This document shows, piece by piece, positions 10,581 through 20,689 of a stretch of 64,000 bases of DNA. Position 1 is the first letter of the stretch; each line of letters starts with the position of its first letter. Origin of the DNA: Ascarosepion bandense (taxonomy: Eukaryota > Mollusca > Cephalopoda > Sepiida > Sepiidae); contig JBBBDQ010000420.1 of the NCBI GenBank assembly GCA_037127315.1, positions 3,816,001 through 3,880,000 of the forward strand, read 5' to 3'. Both the position numbers and the translations under genes were made by a program. Below the pieces are notes generated by a model. The model was given only the letters and a program-made list of their open reading frames with translations, had not been told where the DNA came from and made no database searches.

Positions 10581-10622
10581 GAGATAGAGAGAGGGAGAGA
10601 AATATTATATGAGAGAGAGGGT
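10524..10622. repeat. (GT)n then GA-rich microsatellite
   Basis: About 25 GT repeats followed by a GAGA-rich tract. Confidence 0.9.
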
Positions 10623-10889
10623 TAACAGCCCCAGAATAATTTTTTTACTTGTGGAACAAATTCGATTGTCAACACTAATGCAATCTAATAATAACCTTGT
10701 AAAATAAACCTAATTTAACTAATTTATTTCTGGTAGCTTCCGCCTAAATATTTCGAAAATAGTATTACATGTAAAATCATATAAATACATTGTTTTTGAA
10801 AAAATAAAATTATAAATCGGTCATATATCAGATTAAAATTATAATGATATGTGTTTTGACATTCTTACCTCTGAATATAAAGATAATAT

Positions 10890-11430
10890 TCAAATATATT
10901 TAGGTTCTTGGCATGACGGTAGACTGCATCTGGTAGCAAGGCCTCTGATTGAAAGGTTGTGAGGAGCATGGAACCACCTTTTAATTGCTGTTGTGCCCAG
11001 GTCCATCCTGACCCGGAGTGGTAGTACCTGTTAGGGTCCCAGTTATGGGCAGATAGTTAACCCCTATACTGGGGTTAAAAAACTATGAAAGTATAAAAAT
11101 ATACTTTTATAGAAATATATACATAAAATATACTTTTCTAGAAAAATATACATTTTTTTGAGCAAAACTATTACCAACAATACATTTTTGAAGAAAAAAT
11201 TATTATTATAACACATTTTTGAAAGAAAAAATTATTCTCAGCAAAATATTTTTGAATACAAAACTAGAAGATATGTTCAGTTTTCTAAAATAAAAAAGAA
11301 TAAATACAAAAAAATTTAATTAAAATCTGACTAAATCAACCTTCTCACCAAACATTAAAAAAATCTTAAAACCCCACTTTTTTGGCATTAAATAACCCAC
11401 AGAGATTGATATGCTGTTAAACAAAACTCA
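10890..11430 (+). repeat. Dispersed repeat X with internal ~28-bp minisatellite
   Basis: Three parts: a left block with GTAGACTGCATCTGGTAGCA and GTTAGGGTCCCAGTTATGGG; a middle of degenerate units resembling AACAATACATTTTTGAAGAA spaced about 28 bp; and a right block with TTAAATAACCCACAGAGATT and GATATGCTGTTAAACAAAAC. The same order is found inverted at 39320-39935 and partly at 22885 and 27240. No coding capacity. A non-autonomous rolling-circle or other element is possible; the class is not determined. Confidence 0.7.
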
Positions 11431-11507
11431 AACTTAAACTCAAATATATTCAGTTAGTTAATTTGTTTCATAGACGATTATATATGAATTAACCTTGTGA
11501 ACAAGGC

Positions 11508-11790
11508 AAATGTGCGTTGTGGTGCAGTGGATATCAATTGGGAACGAGAAATCGGAGACCAGAGTTCGAATTCCAGTTGAATTCGTTGCATTCTCTTACG
11601 AGCAAATACTCTTTGGAAAGCTATTAAACCGAAACTTCTCCCTCCATCTATGGGTTAAATAACAGGATAGATTGCGTTCTGTAGCCTTATTTAGCAGAAA
11701 GTAATGGCAACCTACATCGGAAAAAATCTTATTCCCAGTCAGTCATGTCTTTATCGATAAAATTTATCCCATCTTGAGTCATGTGTATTA
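11508..11790 (+). mobile_element. SINE-A, near full-length
   Basis: Head TGTGGTGCAGTGGATATC, B box GAGTTCGAATTCC, CCTCCATCTATGGGTTAAAT, GCAGAAAGTAATGGCAACCT and CCCAGTCAGTCATGTC are all present. The hairpin's second arm is lost near 11755. Confidence 0.8.
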
Positions 11791-11804
11791 TTATTAATAA
11801 GATG

Positions 11805-12665
11805 TAAGATTTGTACCAATAGCTAACGCTAATAATACGGAATATGAACTACTTTTATTGGTCCTTACACGCAACCCTAACCTCAAGTCTAGCTTGTACA
11901 TACGATCCATTACTAAAGATGCTGGAAAAGTGATAGGTTCCCTGTACAGCTTCTGACTTCTCATGCTACCCAGTACCTTTACATGAGCATGATTGGGCCT
12001 AAAATTGAGTAATGCTACCACATTTCGGAGGGAGCTGCCCAGTCCTCACTTTTCAGTTTCGATAGTATCCAAATCTTCTCTCCGTCCTTAGTGATGACAA
12101 AATTATTTTCCACGCTGCAACTCCTCTCTTACAGAAAAAATATAGCAAGCCTCTGACTACTCTGTTACTATTTCCATGAAAAGTGCTCAGACGAACTTCA
12201 TTCTTTGGTTACACCAGTTATTACTTTCACGACTAAGACCCGCCATACCACGCTCATTGTAAGCGAACCACTCTCCTTCCCTTCGGATTTCATCGGTTTC
12301 AAGTAAGTTCCATTCGAGAAGCTTCTCCCTGCGAACCCCTGTTATATGGAACTGTTGTGAAGTAGTTTTCGCAGTGAAGGTTATAATATGTCGGTTGCTA
12401 ATCGACTTAACGTACCCAAAATGTTAGGAACTTGGTAATCTTCCACTGAAAGCTGATTCCTTACTATTCGTCTAACTGCCGACTAATATCAACTGCCTAG
12501 AAGCTCTACTGAACTCCAATAAAACATTAAAGAACTCTCCAGAACTCCTATGTTAACTCTTATTAATATAGAAGGGAGAGTCCATTATCTGAGGAATAGG
12601 TGTGTTTCCCCATAACAAGAACCGCCTCCGATGATGATGTTTTCCAGATCACCACATTCTCAACA
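11805..12665 (+). pseudogene. LINE-2: CR1/Jockey-like RT C-terminus and 3' UTR, degenerate
   Basis: Plus-strand conceptual translation across several frames gives KDAGKVIGSLY, a Tyr-rich middle, and SDELHSLVTPVITFTTKTRH, matching in order the C-terminal region of LINE-1 (SDELRSLVPPKHEFTRDTR). Stops and frameshifts are frequent. From about 12360 the sequence (TCGGTTGCTAATCGACTTAA ... GGTGTGTTTCCCCATAAC) recurs inverted at 51700-52000, marking a shared 3' UTR. Catalytic motifs are absent, so only the end of the element is present. Confidence 0.6.
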
Positions 12666-12868
12666 TGTTCAAGTCTATGGTTAACTGTCATCTTTACCCA
12701 CATATCCGAAAAAAATGTGCCTCTTAATCTGTAATATTCTAACTCTAGTGGCTCTTAGGCTTTGTAAAGGGTGAACCTTACTGTAAATAAATGTTAAAAC
12801 GACATTTTACGAATTAGTAGTGATGTTCATTATGAACATATGAATTTAAAAGAAGTAGCTTAAACTAT

Positions 12869-13205
12869 TTTTTCGCCCCAAGCAAGGTTGTAAAACCACT
12901 ACACCACAAGGTGTTACAAATTGAGAACGAGTTTAAAATAAATATTACTTAGGATCGAGAACAAAAAAAATAATCAGGAGGACATCAGATGATGACTGAC
13001 ATTACATTTTAAATTTTTGTAGATTAAATTTTGTTAGAAAGCGTGGAAGGAAGTTCTACAAGGCGAGAAAAGAAACTGTTAGCATAGAATTTACGGTTAC
13101 ATCAAGCCAACTTCACTGTAAATTGATGAGATTTCGATGCCAGTCTAGCATTGCGCTTCAATTTAAAAACATCTTAGTACCATAGCAAAGAGCACACCTG
13201 AACAA
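12869..13205 (-). mobile_element. LINE-1 3' fragment
   Basis: Starts with the tail complement CGCCCCAAGCAAGGTTGTAA, skips sequence, then matches the C-terminal coding end (GGAAGTTCTACAAGGCGAGA, AGCATAGAATTTACGGTTAC). Diverged and internally deleted. Confidence 0.65.
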
Positions 13206-13291
13206 TTACCATGAAAAAGAAGGCGCAGGAAAAAGCATTTACAGAGAATGCGCAGAATAATATCGCTCAAGGTTTTACTTTAATATAAGTG

Positions 13292-13598
13292 TCAGTCAGT
13301 TAAATGTCATACGTGATACACGCGTAGGAGATCATGTCTCTTTCGAGACATGACTGACTGGGCAGAAGATTATCCCGCAGTAGGTAGCCATTGCTTTCTG
13401 CGGTAGACTGGTTGCCGACCAAGGCTATGGAACCCAACCTGTCCTGTTATTTAACCCATAACTCGAAGGAATAGACGGATGAATACCTTTCCAAGGGTAT
13501 TTGCGCGTAAGTAATGCAATGAACTCAGCTGGAATTCGAACTCGGCTCCCCGATTTCTCGTTCCGAGCCGATATCCAATGCACTATAATGCACATCAT
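13292..13598 (-). mobile_element. SINE-A, full-length
   Basis: All blocks are present in minus orientation, from GTCAGTCAGTTAAATGTCAT to the head GAGCCGATATCCAATGCACT. The conserved hairpin is flipped compared with most copies: ATGTCTC-GAAA-GAGACAT in SINE orientation. Confidence 0.9.
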
Positions 13599-13884
13599 AA
13601 ATGTCACTTTCGTTTATTTACAACTGTAGCCTTTCTGTACCCTTTTTCATTCTTTATACATTTTTTTCTTGGATTTACTTTCCCAATTAGTGGTGCTTGG
13701 ATTTGAATCACTAACACAAAACATAAGTTTCAATACTTTTGTTCGTTCTTGGAAAAGGCAACATTAAGTATTTAGTAAAAGGAAATTTATAAATTAATCT
13801 CGACGACTCTCACACTCTTATTTGTTTCCACCCTGAGTCGAAAAAAAAATTGTTTATACTTCTGAGATGAGGTTGTATTTACAT

Positions 13885-14075
13885 TATTTTGCATTGTTCG
13901 GATTGTTGTCCTCATCTTTATTCCCATGTTTACCACGTTGCGTCTTTGTAGCTCTGGCCTTCTTCAGGTGGTAGAAATTTCGAATCGAGCCCTTTATTTC
14001 GATCACTTGGCTATATCATTCTCATTCCATGTGCGATACCACTTCCAGATGTCAAGTTTGACAGTATTTGGCGTG
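13885..14075. repeat. Family H arm (foldback/PLE-like tail)
   Basis: Matches both arms of the inverted repeat at 63394-63905: CATTGTTCGGATTGTTGTCC, GAAATTTCGAATCGAGCCCT, TTATTTCGATCACTTGGCTA. On the minus strand TACCAC-CTGAAGA is followed by ...GTGGTA, a six-base match that fits stem I of a decayed hammerhead. An overlapping open frame (13926-14354) is not supported as a gene. Confidence 0.6.
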
Positions 14076-14460
14076 CTCAAAACACTAGGGTGCAATGTGT
14101 TACTGAAAGTTAACGAAACAGAGAAGGCAATAAAGAACAGAAATCAGAAGATGATTAACAATTGCATTTCTTTAATTTCTTCGTGTGTGTATGTTATGAC
14201 ATTACGTTTTGTGTTTGCAGTGTTTTCCTGTTACCTTCTTCAATTCAGAGTTCTTTTTCACTTATACAGTCTTCCCTTTTCCCAGGGCATTTGTACGAAA
14301 TCCATTTCTGTACTAATAATCATCACGTTATTTGCGCATGCATACTGTAACTGATCTTATTTCTCTTTTCCCTGTACTTACACGATTATTGTTTCAACAC
14401 TAATTCATACTCACACTATATTCGCCACCTTCAATGTGGTGTAAACGTTAACAAAAACGT

Positions 14461-14590
14461 CTAGCTAGAACAATTAAGACTGTCTAGTGTGTTCGATTCT
14501 CATTGGGTGTCCCATACTTTCGACTTTGTGCCACAACTGAGCTACGCTTAGAAAATCTCCATACTACATTTGCCACTGTTTATAACAGAA
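14461..14590 (+). mobile_element. SINE-B
   Basis: GTTCGATTCTCATTGGGTGT, CCATACTTTCGACTTTGTGC and GAGCTACGCTTAGAAAATC match the copy at 1430-1573 in the opposite direction. The tRNA-like part precedes the B box. Confidence 0.65.
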
Positions 14591-15129
14591 TCATAACGAG
14601 TCAAGCTGTTTAGTGTGATCATCTGCTAGACAGATTTCAGTAAATATCTATGTAAGTAATCATTAGCATAAGCAAAAGTTTTGATATATTTATTTTAAAA
14701 AATTTACCCAGTTACATAAGTAATAAATATAAATGTCCAATTCCCAAGAATGGGGTTGTTGTGTGGGTGGGTACTGCATATGTGAGGAGGAGGAGGGGAA
14801 CATTAAAATGAATATTGCTTTGGAATATTTTGATGGTATAATTAAGTGGAGAATTTTAAAAATCCGGGTGTTGTTCCTTAAAAAGGAATGGCTAATTCCA
14901 ATCGAAAAATAAGAACACAATGAATTGCATTTTGCCTTCTGACTAAAACGGTTATATTTTACAAGCATGTGTTTCTTATTCGTTCACCAAAACGGAAAAA
15001 AGACGCAGTTTGAATGGTGTTAGCAATGAGTGATGCAAATTTTACTTGAACCAAAAAGAAGCGCTAAAATATAAAAAAATTTTTAAAAGTAATGAATTGA
15101 GTAATAAAACTGATTTCTCAAATAACTTT

Positions 15130-15285
15130 TTATTATTTTATGTGCTGTGTCTTTTTAGGACGTGAGAGATCATGGCCCTCCACAACTTCCTATCAATCTT
15201 TGTCTTTTTGCTTTCACTACTGGTCCTCGTTCTGCTATCCCTTTACTCAATGTCATTAGGCAGGTTTCTTTAGTGTTTTATTTTT
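15130..15285 (-). mobile_element. RTE-like LINE 3' fragment
   Basis: The minus-strand end GATCTCTCACGTCCTAAAAA corresponds to the 3' terminus at 4305-4335. The upstream part matches the ORF tail weakly. Confidence 0.55.
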
Positions 15286-15327
15286 GCTTATTTTTGGATA
15301 CCTCGACGTTGTGTAACTGTTAGCAAA

Positions 15328-15450
15328 TTTGTCTCGGTAGAATCTATGGCAACTGAATAGTGATTTCGCTCCTCACTGGGTGCCCCATATTTTGGCTTTG
15401 AGTTACATCTAAGCAGCGCTAAGAAAATTACACCACTGCTTCTCTTACCT
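15328..15450 (+). mobile_element. SINE-B, third copy
   Basis: GTCTCGGTAGAATCTATGGC, then a degraded B box and CTCACTGGGTGCCCCATATT follow the SINE-B order. More diverged than the other two. Confidence 0.55.
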
Positions 15451-15479
15451 TCAATATGTTCAGTGACTATCAAATTTAT

Positions 15480-16005
15480 GCAAGTTCTCTTTCTTCAGCA
15501 TATATCTTAGACATTTCAAATGTCTTTTTCTCATTCTAGATATAATTGCAATTTGTGTTCTCATTTTACTGAAAACTTATTTGTTGCTTAAATGCTCACG
15601 TCTATGACATTCTCAGCATTCTTTTGCTGAAACACATCTCTGTTGCCTCAAGTCTTCTTACCATCTGAGAAAAAAGTGTCTAGCATACACTATTATATAA
15701 TACAGATGACATTGCATCACTCTCCTCTTTTTTCCGGCTAAATTTTCCTGCTTCTAAATACTTTATTTAGCATTGGAAACTATATTTTGTAATTATAACA
15801 AAGTAGGCCAATTTGAGAAACGAAAAGAAAGAATGCGTTGTCCCAATCTTGCCAAAATGGTGGAACTGTTTGAGTCGTAATTTTTGGCTTATTTCTAAAA
15901 CTAAAACTATTATATTATACCTTTTGCTCTCCAAGAATTTTCGAGATTAATTCAGAGGTTCTGGGAGGTTTACATCGATATCCTAAGATTATTAAATAAT
16001 GGATA
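15480..16005. other. No recognised feature
   Basis: AT-rich DNA without coherent ORFs or window-internal matches. Confidence 0.4.
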
Positions 16006-16009
16006 AATT

Positions 16010-16320
16010 AACTTTAATTTAAAACAGTGTTCAATATAGATATAGAGCAATAAATATTTATTATTAATTATTACTTTAGGATATGTAAAAACTACTACAA
16101 AATTGTACATTGTACATTGAAAGAACAATGTCTCATCAGGTAAGTAATAATGATGGTAATAAACGTTTTATTGAAAATTTAAAAAAAAAACGCCACTTTC
16201 TTTTATTTCTGAAAATCTTTTTGTTCAAGGTATGAGAAAGTATTGAGAGAAAATATCCAATGAAAACGGCTAAGATCGAGAAATTTCAAATATAGGCAGG
16301 AAGTGAATTGTAGTCAGATA
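16010..16320. repeat. Family F repeat
   Basis: Shares AATATTTATTATTAATTATT, ACTACTACAAAATTGTACAT and CAATGTCTCATCAGGTAAGT with 54181-54300 and 57430-57990. Downstream CCAATGAAAACGGCTAA also matches 57888-57905. On the minus strand the hammerhead-like stem II remains, but the GAAA strand is deleted. Confidence 0.6.
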
Positions 16321-16338
16321 AAATATTTTAATTTTAAT

Positions 16339-16363
16339 CATTATTATTATTATTATTATTATT

Positions 16364-16408
<45 letters not shown>

Positions 16409-16411
16409 TAA
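16339..16411. repeat. (ATT)n / (TAA)n microsatellite
   Basis: An ATT run switches at about 16366 to TAA repeats, giving a local palindrome. It directly precedes the endonuclease LINE fragment. Confidence 0.95.
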
Positions 16412-17124
16412 TATGGATCCAAAATGCAGGTTTTTGATAAACACCAAGAAACAATAGACCACCTATTCTCAGGCTGTTCTGTGCTTGCTCCAAATGAATA
16501 TAAAAATCGCCACGATAGAGTTGGGCAATATTTACATTGGGCAATGTGCAAACATTATGGAAAATCTGTAAACAAACACTGGTATGAACATCACCCAGCA
16601 CCAGTTACAGAAATAGAAGATGTAACCATTCTATGGGATTACACCATCTACACAGACAGAAAAATTGAAGCAAATAGGCCAGACATTATTGTTAAAAACC
16701 AGAAGGAGAAAACTTGTCTATTAATTGATATGGCTTGTCCAGCGGATTGTAACATAGCAATCAAGGAATTTGAAAAACTGTCAAAATATAAAGACTTGGA
16801 AATTGAAATAGAAAAAATGTGGAAATTGAAAACAAGAGTTGTGCCAGTGATAGTAGGTGCACTTGGAATGATAAAAAATGGAACAAAACAACACATTGAA
16901 AGAATCCCTGGAAACCCCAGCTTAAGTGATATACAAAAAATTGTCTTATTAAGTACAGCCCACACACTAAGGAAAACTTTATCTATGTAATGCTAGGGAT
17001 GATAGGGAAGATAGAAAAACATGAAATGGAGTCATAACAACACGCCACGACCTGCCTTAGGTCTCCCCGCAGACTTGGTTGGTAGTGAGACCAAAGCAGA
17101 AATCGAAATATGATGAAAAATGAC

Positions 17125-17126
<2 letters not shown>
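16412..17126 (+). pseudogene. Restriction-like-endonuclease LINE C-terminus (R2/R4/Dong-like) and 3' UTR
   Basis: The open frame from ATG 16424 to TAA 16990 gives 188 residues. It has the second half of a Cys/His knuckle (HQETIDHLFSGC, the CxxC being broken by a 1-base shift just upstream), then RPDIIV followed 14 residues later by D in LLIDMACPAD. This fits the PD-X12-14-D pattern of the restriction-like endonuclease of R2/R4-type LINEs, which nicks the target for reverse transcription. C-terminal MWKLKTRVVPVIVGALG and AHTLRKTL are typical of the family as I remember it. A 136-bp 3' UTR follows. It is 5'-truncated with no RT. Confidence 0.75.

Positions 17127-17181
<55 letters not shown>
17127..17181. 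repeat. (TAA)n at the 3' end of the endonuclease LINE
   Basis: About 18 TAA units immediately follow the 3' UTR (TGACATAATAATAA). With the 5' run at 16339 this leaves the element inside or tailed by TAA repeats. Confidence 0.95.
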
Positions 17182-17248
17182 TATTAAAAAAGCCCAGATG
17201 AGTGAGCGCATTCTTAGACATTCACAAAACTTCGAGGATGGCATGACA

Positions 17249-17249
<1 letters not shown>

Positions 17250-17300
<51 letters not shown>
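17250..17300. repeat. (TA)n microsatellite
   Basis: About 25 TA units. Confidence 0.95.
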
Positions 17301-17304
<4 letters not shown>

Positions 17305-17694
17305 AATTTTTGTCGATTTTATAAAAAGAAATTTTGTGAAAAATATGTTCACTGGATATGCCTAAAAGGATATAACACATCTGGAAAAAAATCAAATTAC
17401 AGCGCAAAAAAATCTAACTTCTTTTTTCTTTTTTCGTCTGGTTGAAAAAGGAGACAGGCATGTACGAAAATTCTGATTTTTTAAACCTTTCTCATAATGC
17501 TTCCATTTGGTCAAAAGGGCTAATAATATACAATATTATTACTCCTATTACCAATATCTTTTTTAATCTCTCGGATATATATAATCGGCTTCATATATCT
17601 ACATACTATAAGAATCATTCGTGGACATTCTTTCTTTACTATTACATATACGAGACAAAGTTCAAAATTACCGATAGTCTTGTTGTTATATAAC

Positions 17695-17748
17695 ACTTCT
17701 CTCTCTCTCTTTCTCTCTCTATTTCTCTCTCTCTATCTCACACACACA

Positions 17749-17787
<39 letters not shown>
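17695..17787. repeat. CT-rich, CA and (TA)n composite microsatellite
   Basis: TCTCTC tract, short CACACA run, then about 18 TA units. Confidence 0.9.
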
Positions 17788-17791
<4 letters not shown>

Positions 17792-18480
17792 TAGAGAAAA
17801 TTTTCAAAATTCAAAGGTGTCGGATGTACATTTCGACATAGGATCTCTAATAGAGATTCTACGTCACGTCAGCCACATTGTTTTTTTTCAAAATGGCAAA
17901 GGCCCTGGGGTAAAGTGTGGAGGGGTTTTGGTTAACAACGGTCACAAAGTAGAACAGGACAGAGTCGTGGGGTTACAGGGTGTTGAAACGGTAAATTTAG
18001 GAAGGGGAGGAATAGGAGTTCATATTTTATAAAGATAGACAACTAAATGAGATAAATGACTTTTTTAAGGTTACGATTTTGGGCTGTTTGAAGAGGTGTA
18101 GTTAGGCGAGAAGGAATGGGTTTCAATATAAGATTTAAAAAGTTTTTATTTAAGTTTATTTGATTAAACCTTTTAGGTAGAAGCGAGCTAAATGCCAATT
18201 ACAGGAAGTTATCAGTTTAAAAATTATTAGAGAAAAAAAAATTGTTAGAGAAAAAAAAATATTAGAGAAAAAAATATTAGAGAAAAAAATATATATATAC
18301 ATATATGTATTAACCAAGGAAAAAGGGGTTTAGTAAAGGAATCCATATTTTCTAAAGATAGGCAATTAAAGGAACTTGGGATAGAAAGGTAGGGGGGTAT
18401 AAAATACTTTTTAAGGTTAACGTTAGGGTAAAATTAAGATTAAAACTTAAATTGAATCCTTTTAATTTATATTCTAACAT
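17787..18480. repeat. Unclassified repeat with internal duplication
   Basis: TTAGAGAAAATTTTCAAAAT followed by TCAAAGGTGTCGGA recurs at 47960-48000. Within the block, about 18010-18080 is duplicated at about 18340-18420 (CATATTTTATAAAGATAGAC versus CATATTTTCTAAAGATAGGC, both leading to TTTTTAAGGTTA). It lies 3' of the PLE remnant on the minus strand, so it may be PLE non-coding sequence. Confidence 0.5.
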
Positions 18481-18487
18481 CTAGTCA

Positions 18488-19045
18488 ACGGGGATTTAAA
18501 TTCTAAATTTAAGTATTCGAAAAAGTTGCCTTGTGGCAGCACTTACTGATGAATTCCCTCCTAAGATTCAGTAGCCGGTGTTGGTGGGGTATTTTAATAT
18601 TGAAATTTTACCAGTAAACATAGACAGCACCTATCACAAAAATTCCTCGGAATACGGGCTGAACCTATCAGTTTCCAGCTAATTTCAGGATCCAGCCCTT
18701 CCTCTTTCATTTTCCAGAATGCCCGCGAAAGGGCTGTCTGGTACCTCTGACCGGGGTTCGAAAAGGAGTACCTGTGGTTATACAGTCTTTGTTTGAAAGA
18801 ACCGGCGGACATACTGATATAGGTCCGGAAGTCATTTTTTTTTTTTTTTTTTTTTTTTTTTGTTAGATGGAGAAATGCGGGCTTAATAAATCACCTGGGT
18901 AGATTTGCAGGCGTCCACAGAATTACAGCTGCATTCGTTTAGAATTCCGGACCTAGATTCAGCATTGCGCAAGTTCACCAGAATACTCCTATTATTGGAA
19001 CTAATAAGGCTGTCCATAGGTGAAACCTAGGTAGGTTTATTGGCA
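18488..19045 (-). pseudogene. Penelope-like element GIY-YIG domain, second family
   Basis: Minus-strand reading from about 19045: MDSLISSNNRSILVN, the Cys block ECSCNSVDACKSTQVIY, a poly-A insertion at about 18836-18862, then YISMSAGSFKQRLYNHRYSF, a helix with RAFWKMKEEGLDPEISW, and CDRCCLC. After a frame change LLNLRREFISKCCHKATF closes the domain. Order and spacing match 386-885. Two stops and one frameshift. No RT is attached. Confidence 0.8.
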
Positions 19046-19077
19046 CTTTAGGTTATTTACTTTTTCTGCTCTGCTTA

Positions 19078-19205
19078 CGTATTGAGCGCTTTTTTGTATC
19101 GGGTTTTTTTCTTTGGGCTACGTATTTTGACTGATGTTCACGTGCTTAGCTCTTTCTTTTTTTACAACCATTTTTCCTTCCGTGTATATACTTGGAGGGT
19201 TTTTC
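19078..19205. repeat. Repeat shared with 29026-29165
   Basis: GTATTGAGCGCTTT, then a TCTTTGGG/CTTGGGG block, TTTGACT..TTCA and CCTTTTCCCTCC-like blocks occur in the same order at both sites. Here it lies upstream of the PLE on the minus strand. Function unknown. Confidence 0.5.
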
Positions 19206-19225
19206 GAAACGAGTATAGTGATAAG

Positions 19226-19229
<4 letters not shown>

Positions 19230-19274
<45 letters not shown>
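19230..19274. repeat. (TA)n microsatellite
   Basis: About 22 TA units followed by a GA-rich segment. Confidence 0.95.
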
Positions 19275-19275
<1 letters not shown>

Positions 19276-19827
19276 TAGGGAGAGATAGAGGGAGAGAGAG
19301 ATATGGTCAGTGGGCGTGTTGTCGACAGTGAAGGTGAAATTGTCGAGTCAAATTCAAATTCAATTTGAATTAATACCGCTAGAAAAGCCAGGGACTACTG
19401 TTACTTTCGCTATATGTTAAATCGTAGAGCAGACTGGACTCCCTAGTTGTATTTGGAAGCCAATCTCTGAAAAGGAAAACTCTGAAATCAAATTTATGAA
19501 TGGCTGTTCGGATGTTTCATGGCAAACACTGCACTATCTCTATGTATTCATTTCTTCTGGAAATATGTGGCCACTTCTACACAAGACTTTATCATTGTAA
19601 TCAAATTATCTTTATGGATATTTGATCGGTTCAGAGTCTCGTGACCGCTGTGCTGTCAATATAAGAAGTACAGGAAGTCACGTCCTTAGTCTAAATACTT
19701 AAATATTTTAGTTTGATCCAAATTCAAAACTTATTTTATATACGAATTAACTCGTGAATCTCTCAAAAACATAAGATGTAAAAGCAAAGCAAAACAAAAA
19801 AAAACTGTACCCAAGATAATCACAAAA

Positions 19828-19946
19828 GTTAGTTAATTGCCATACATGATACGCGCTTGGGTGATCGTGTTAATTTAGTAATTAGTTAAATATTCCGCTT
19901 GCGTGATCATGTTAATTTTAGTAATTAGTTAAATATTCCGGGATAA
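19828..19946 (-). mobile_element. SINE-A tail fragment, duplicated
   Basis: TTAGTTAATTGCCATACATG and GCTTGGGTGATC match the SINE-A end. GATCRTGTTAATTTAGTAATTAG is then repeated twice in about 60 bp, a local tandem duplication. Confidence 0.6.
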
Positions 19947-20214
19947 GCTATAAAGTTTAATCGAGTAGTAAATACGAAAATATCCTTAGTGACTAGTTTC
20001 TATCCCGGCTAGAAATTCTTCAGGTTAGCAATGATTTAAGCCACTGCTTTTTTTTTTCAGAAGAGGACCCTAACAAAAAGAGTATATATAGGGATATCTG
20101 CAGATAGTTGAAAACAGAGACTTTACAATCACAGACTTTACAATAACTTTACAATCACAATGCCTCCTTGAAACATCAAACAGCCCTATCAAAATACTAC
20201 TGAGATATAAAGGA

Positions 20215-20272
20215 TGGATGACTTACCCCACTGGTTAAATGGCGGATAATAAAATATGCTAACAGAACAACA

Positions 20273-20328
<56 letters not shown>

Positions 20329-20461
20329 CTTACCCCACTGGTTAAATGGCGGATAATAAAATATGCTAACAGAACAACAATATATATATATATATGTATA
20401 TTGTTGTTCTGTTAGCATATTTTATTATCCGCCATTTAACCAGTGGGGTAAGTCATCCATC

Positions 20462-20498
<37 letters not shown>
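20215..20498. mobile_element. Foldback element with direct and inverted ~60-bp units
   Basis: A ~60-bp unit (GACTTACCCCACTGGTTAAA ... ATGCTAACAGAACAACAATA) occurs at about 20219-20279 and 20326-20384 and, inverted, at about 20398-20458. The outer GGATGGATGACTTACC also pairs with GGTAAGTCATCCATCC-type sequence on the right. TA runs separate the units. It would fold into a long hairpin. Non-coding. Confidence 0.8.
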
Positions 20499-20519
<21 letters not shown>

Positions 20520-20689
20520 GGGGGGAGTAATGGGACTAAAGGATAACCAATAAATGTAGGCTACACTTATACATCTGACCGTTAATATAGAGCGACATTC
20601 AGGTTTAAATTTAAATTTTGACGGCCGGTGTTTCAAGATGTTTAAATTAATTGATGTATCTTTTATCGCTTTAATTATTTTTATTTTTT

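Noticed and set aside
13926..14354. 142-codon open frame
   Set aside because: The first half overlaps a family H foldback arm read in the non-coding sense. No domain or signal recognised.
14690..14968. 92-codon open frame on the minus strand
   Set aside because: AT-rich composition, no recognisable motif and no supporting context.
19078..19205. Hammerhead-like motif
   Set aside because: No CTGANGA strand could be identified in this segment or its copy at 29 kb.
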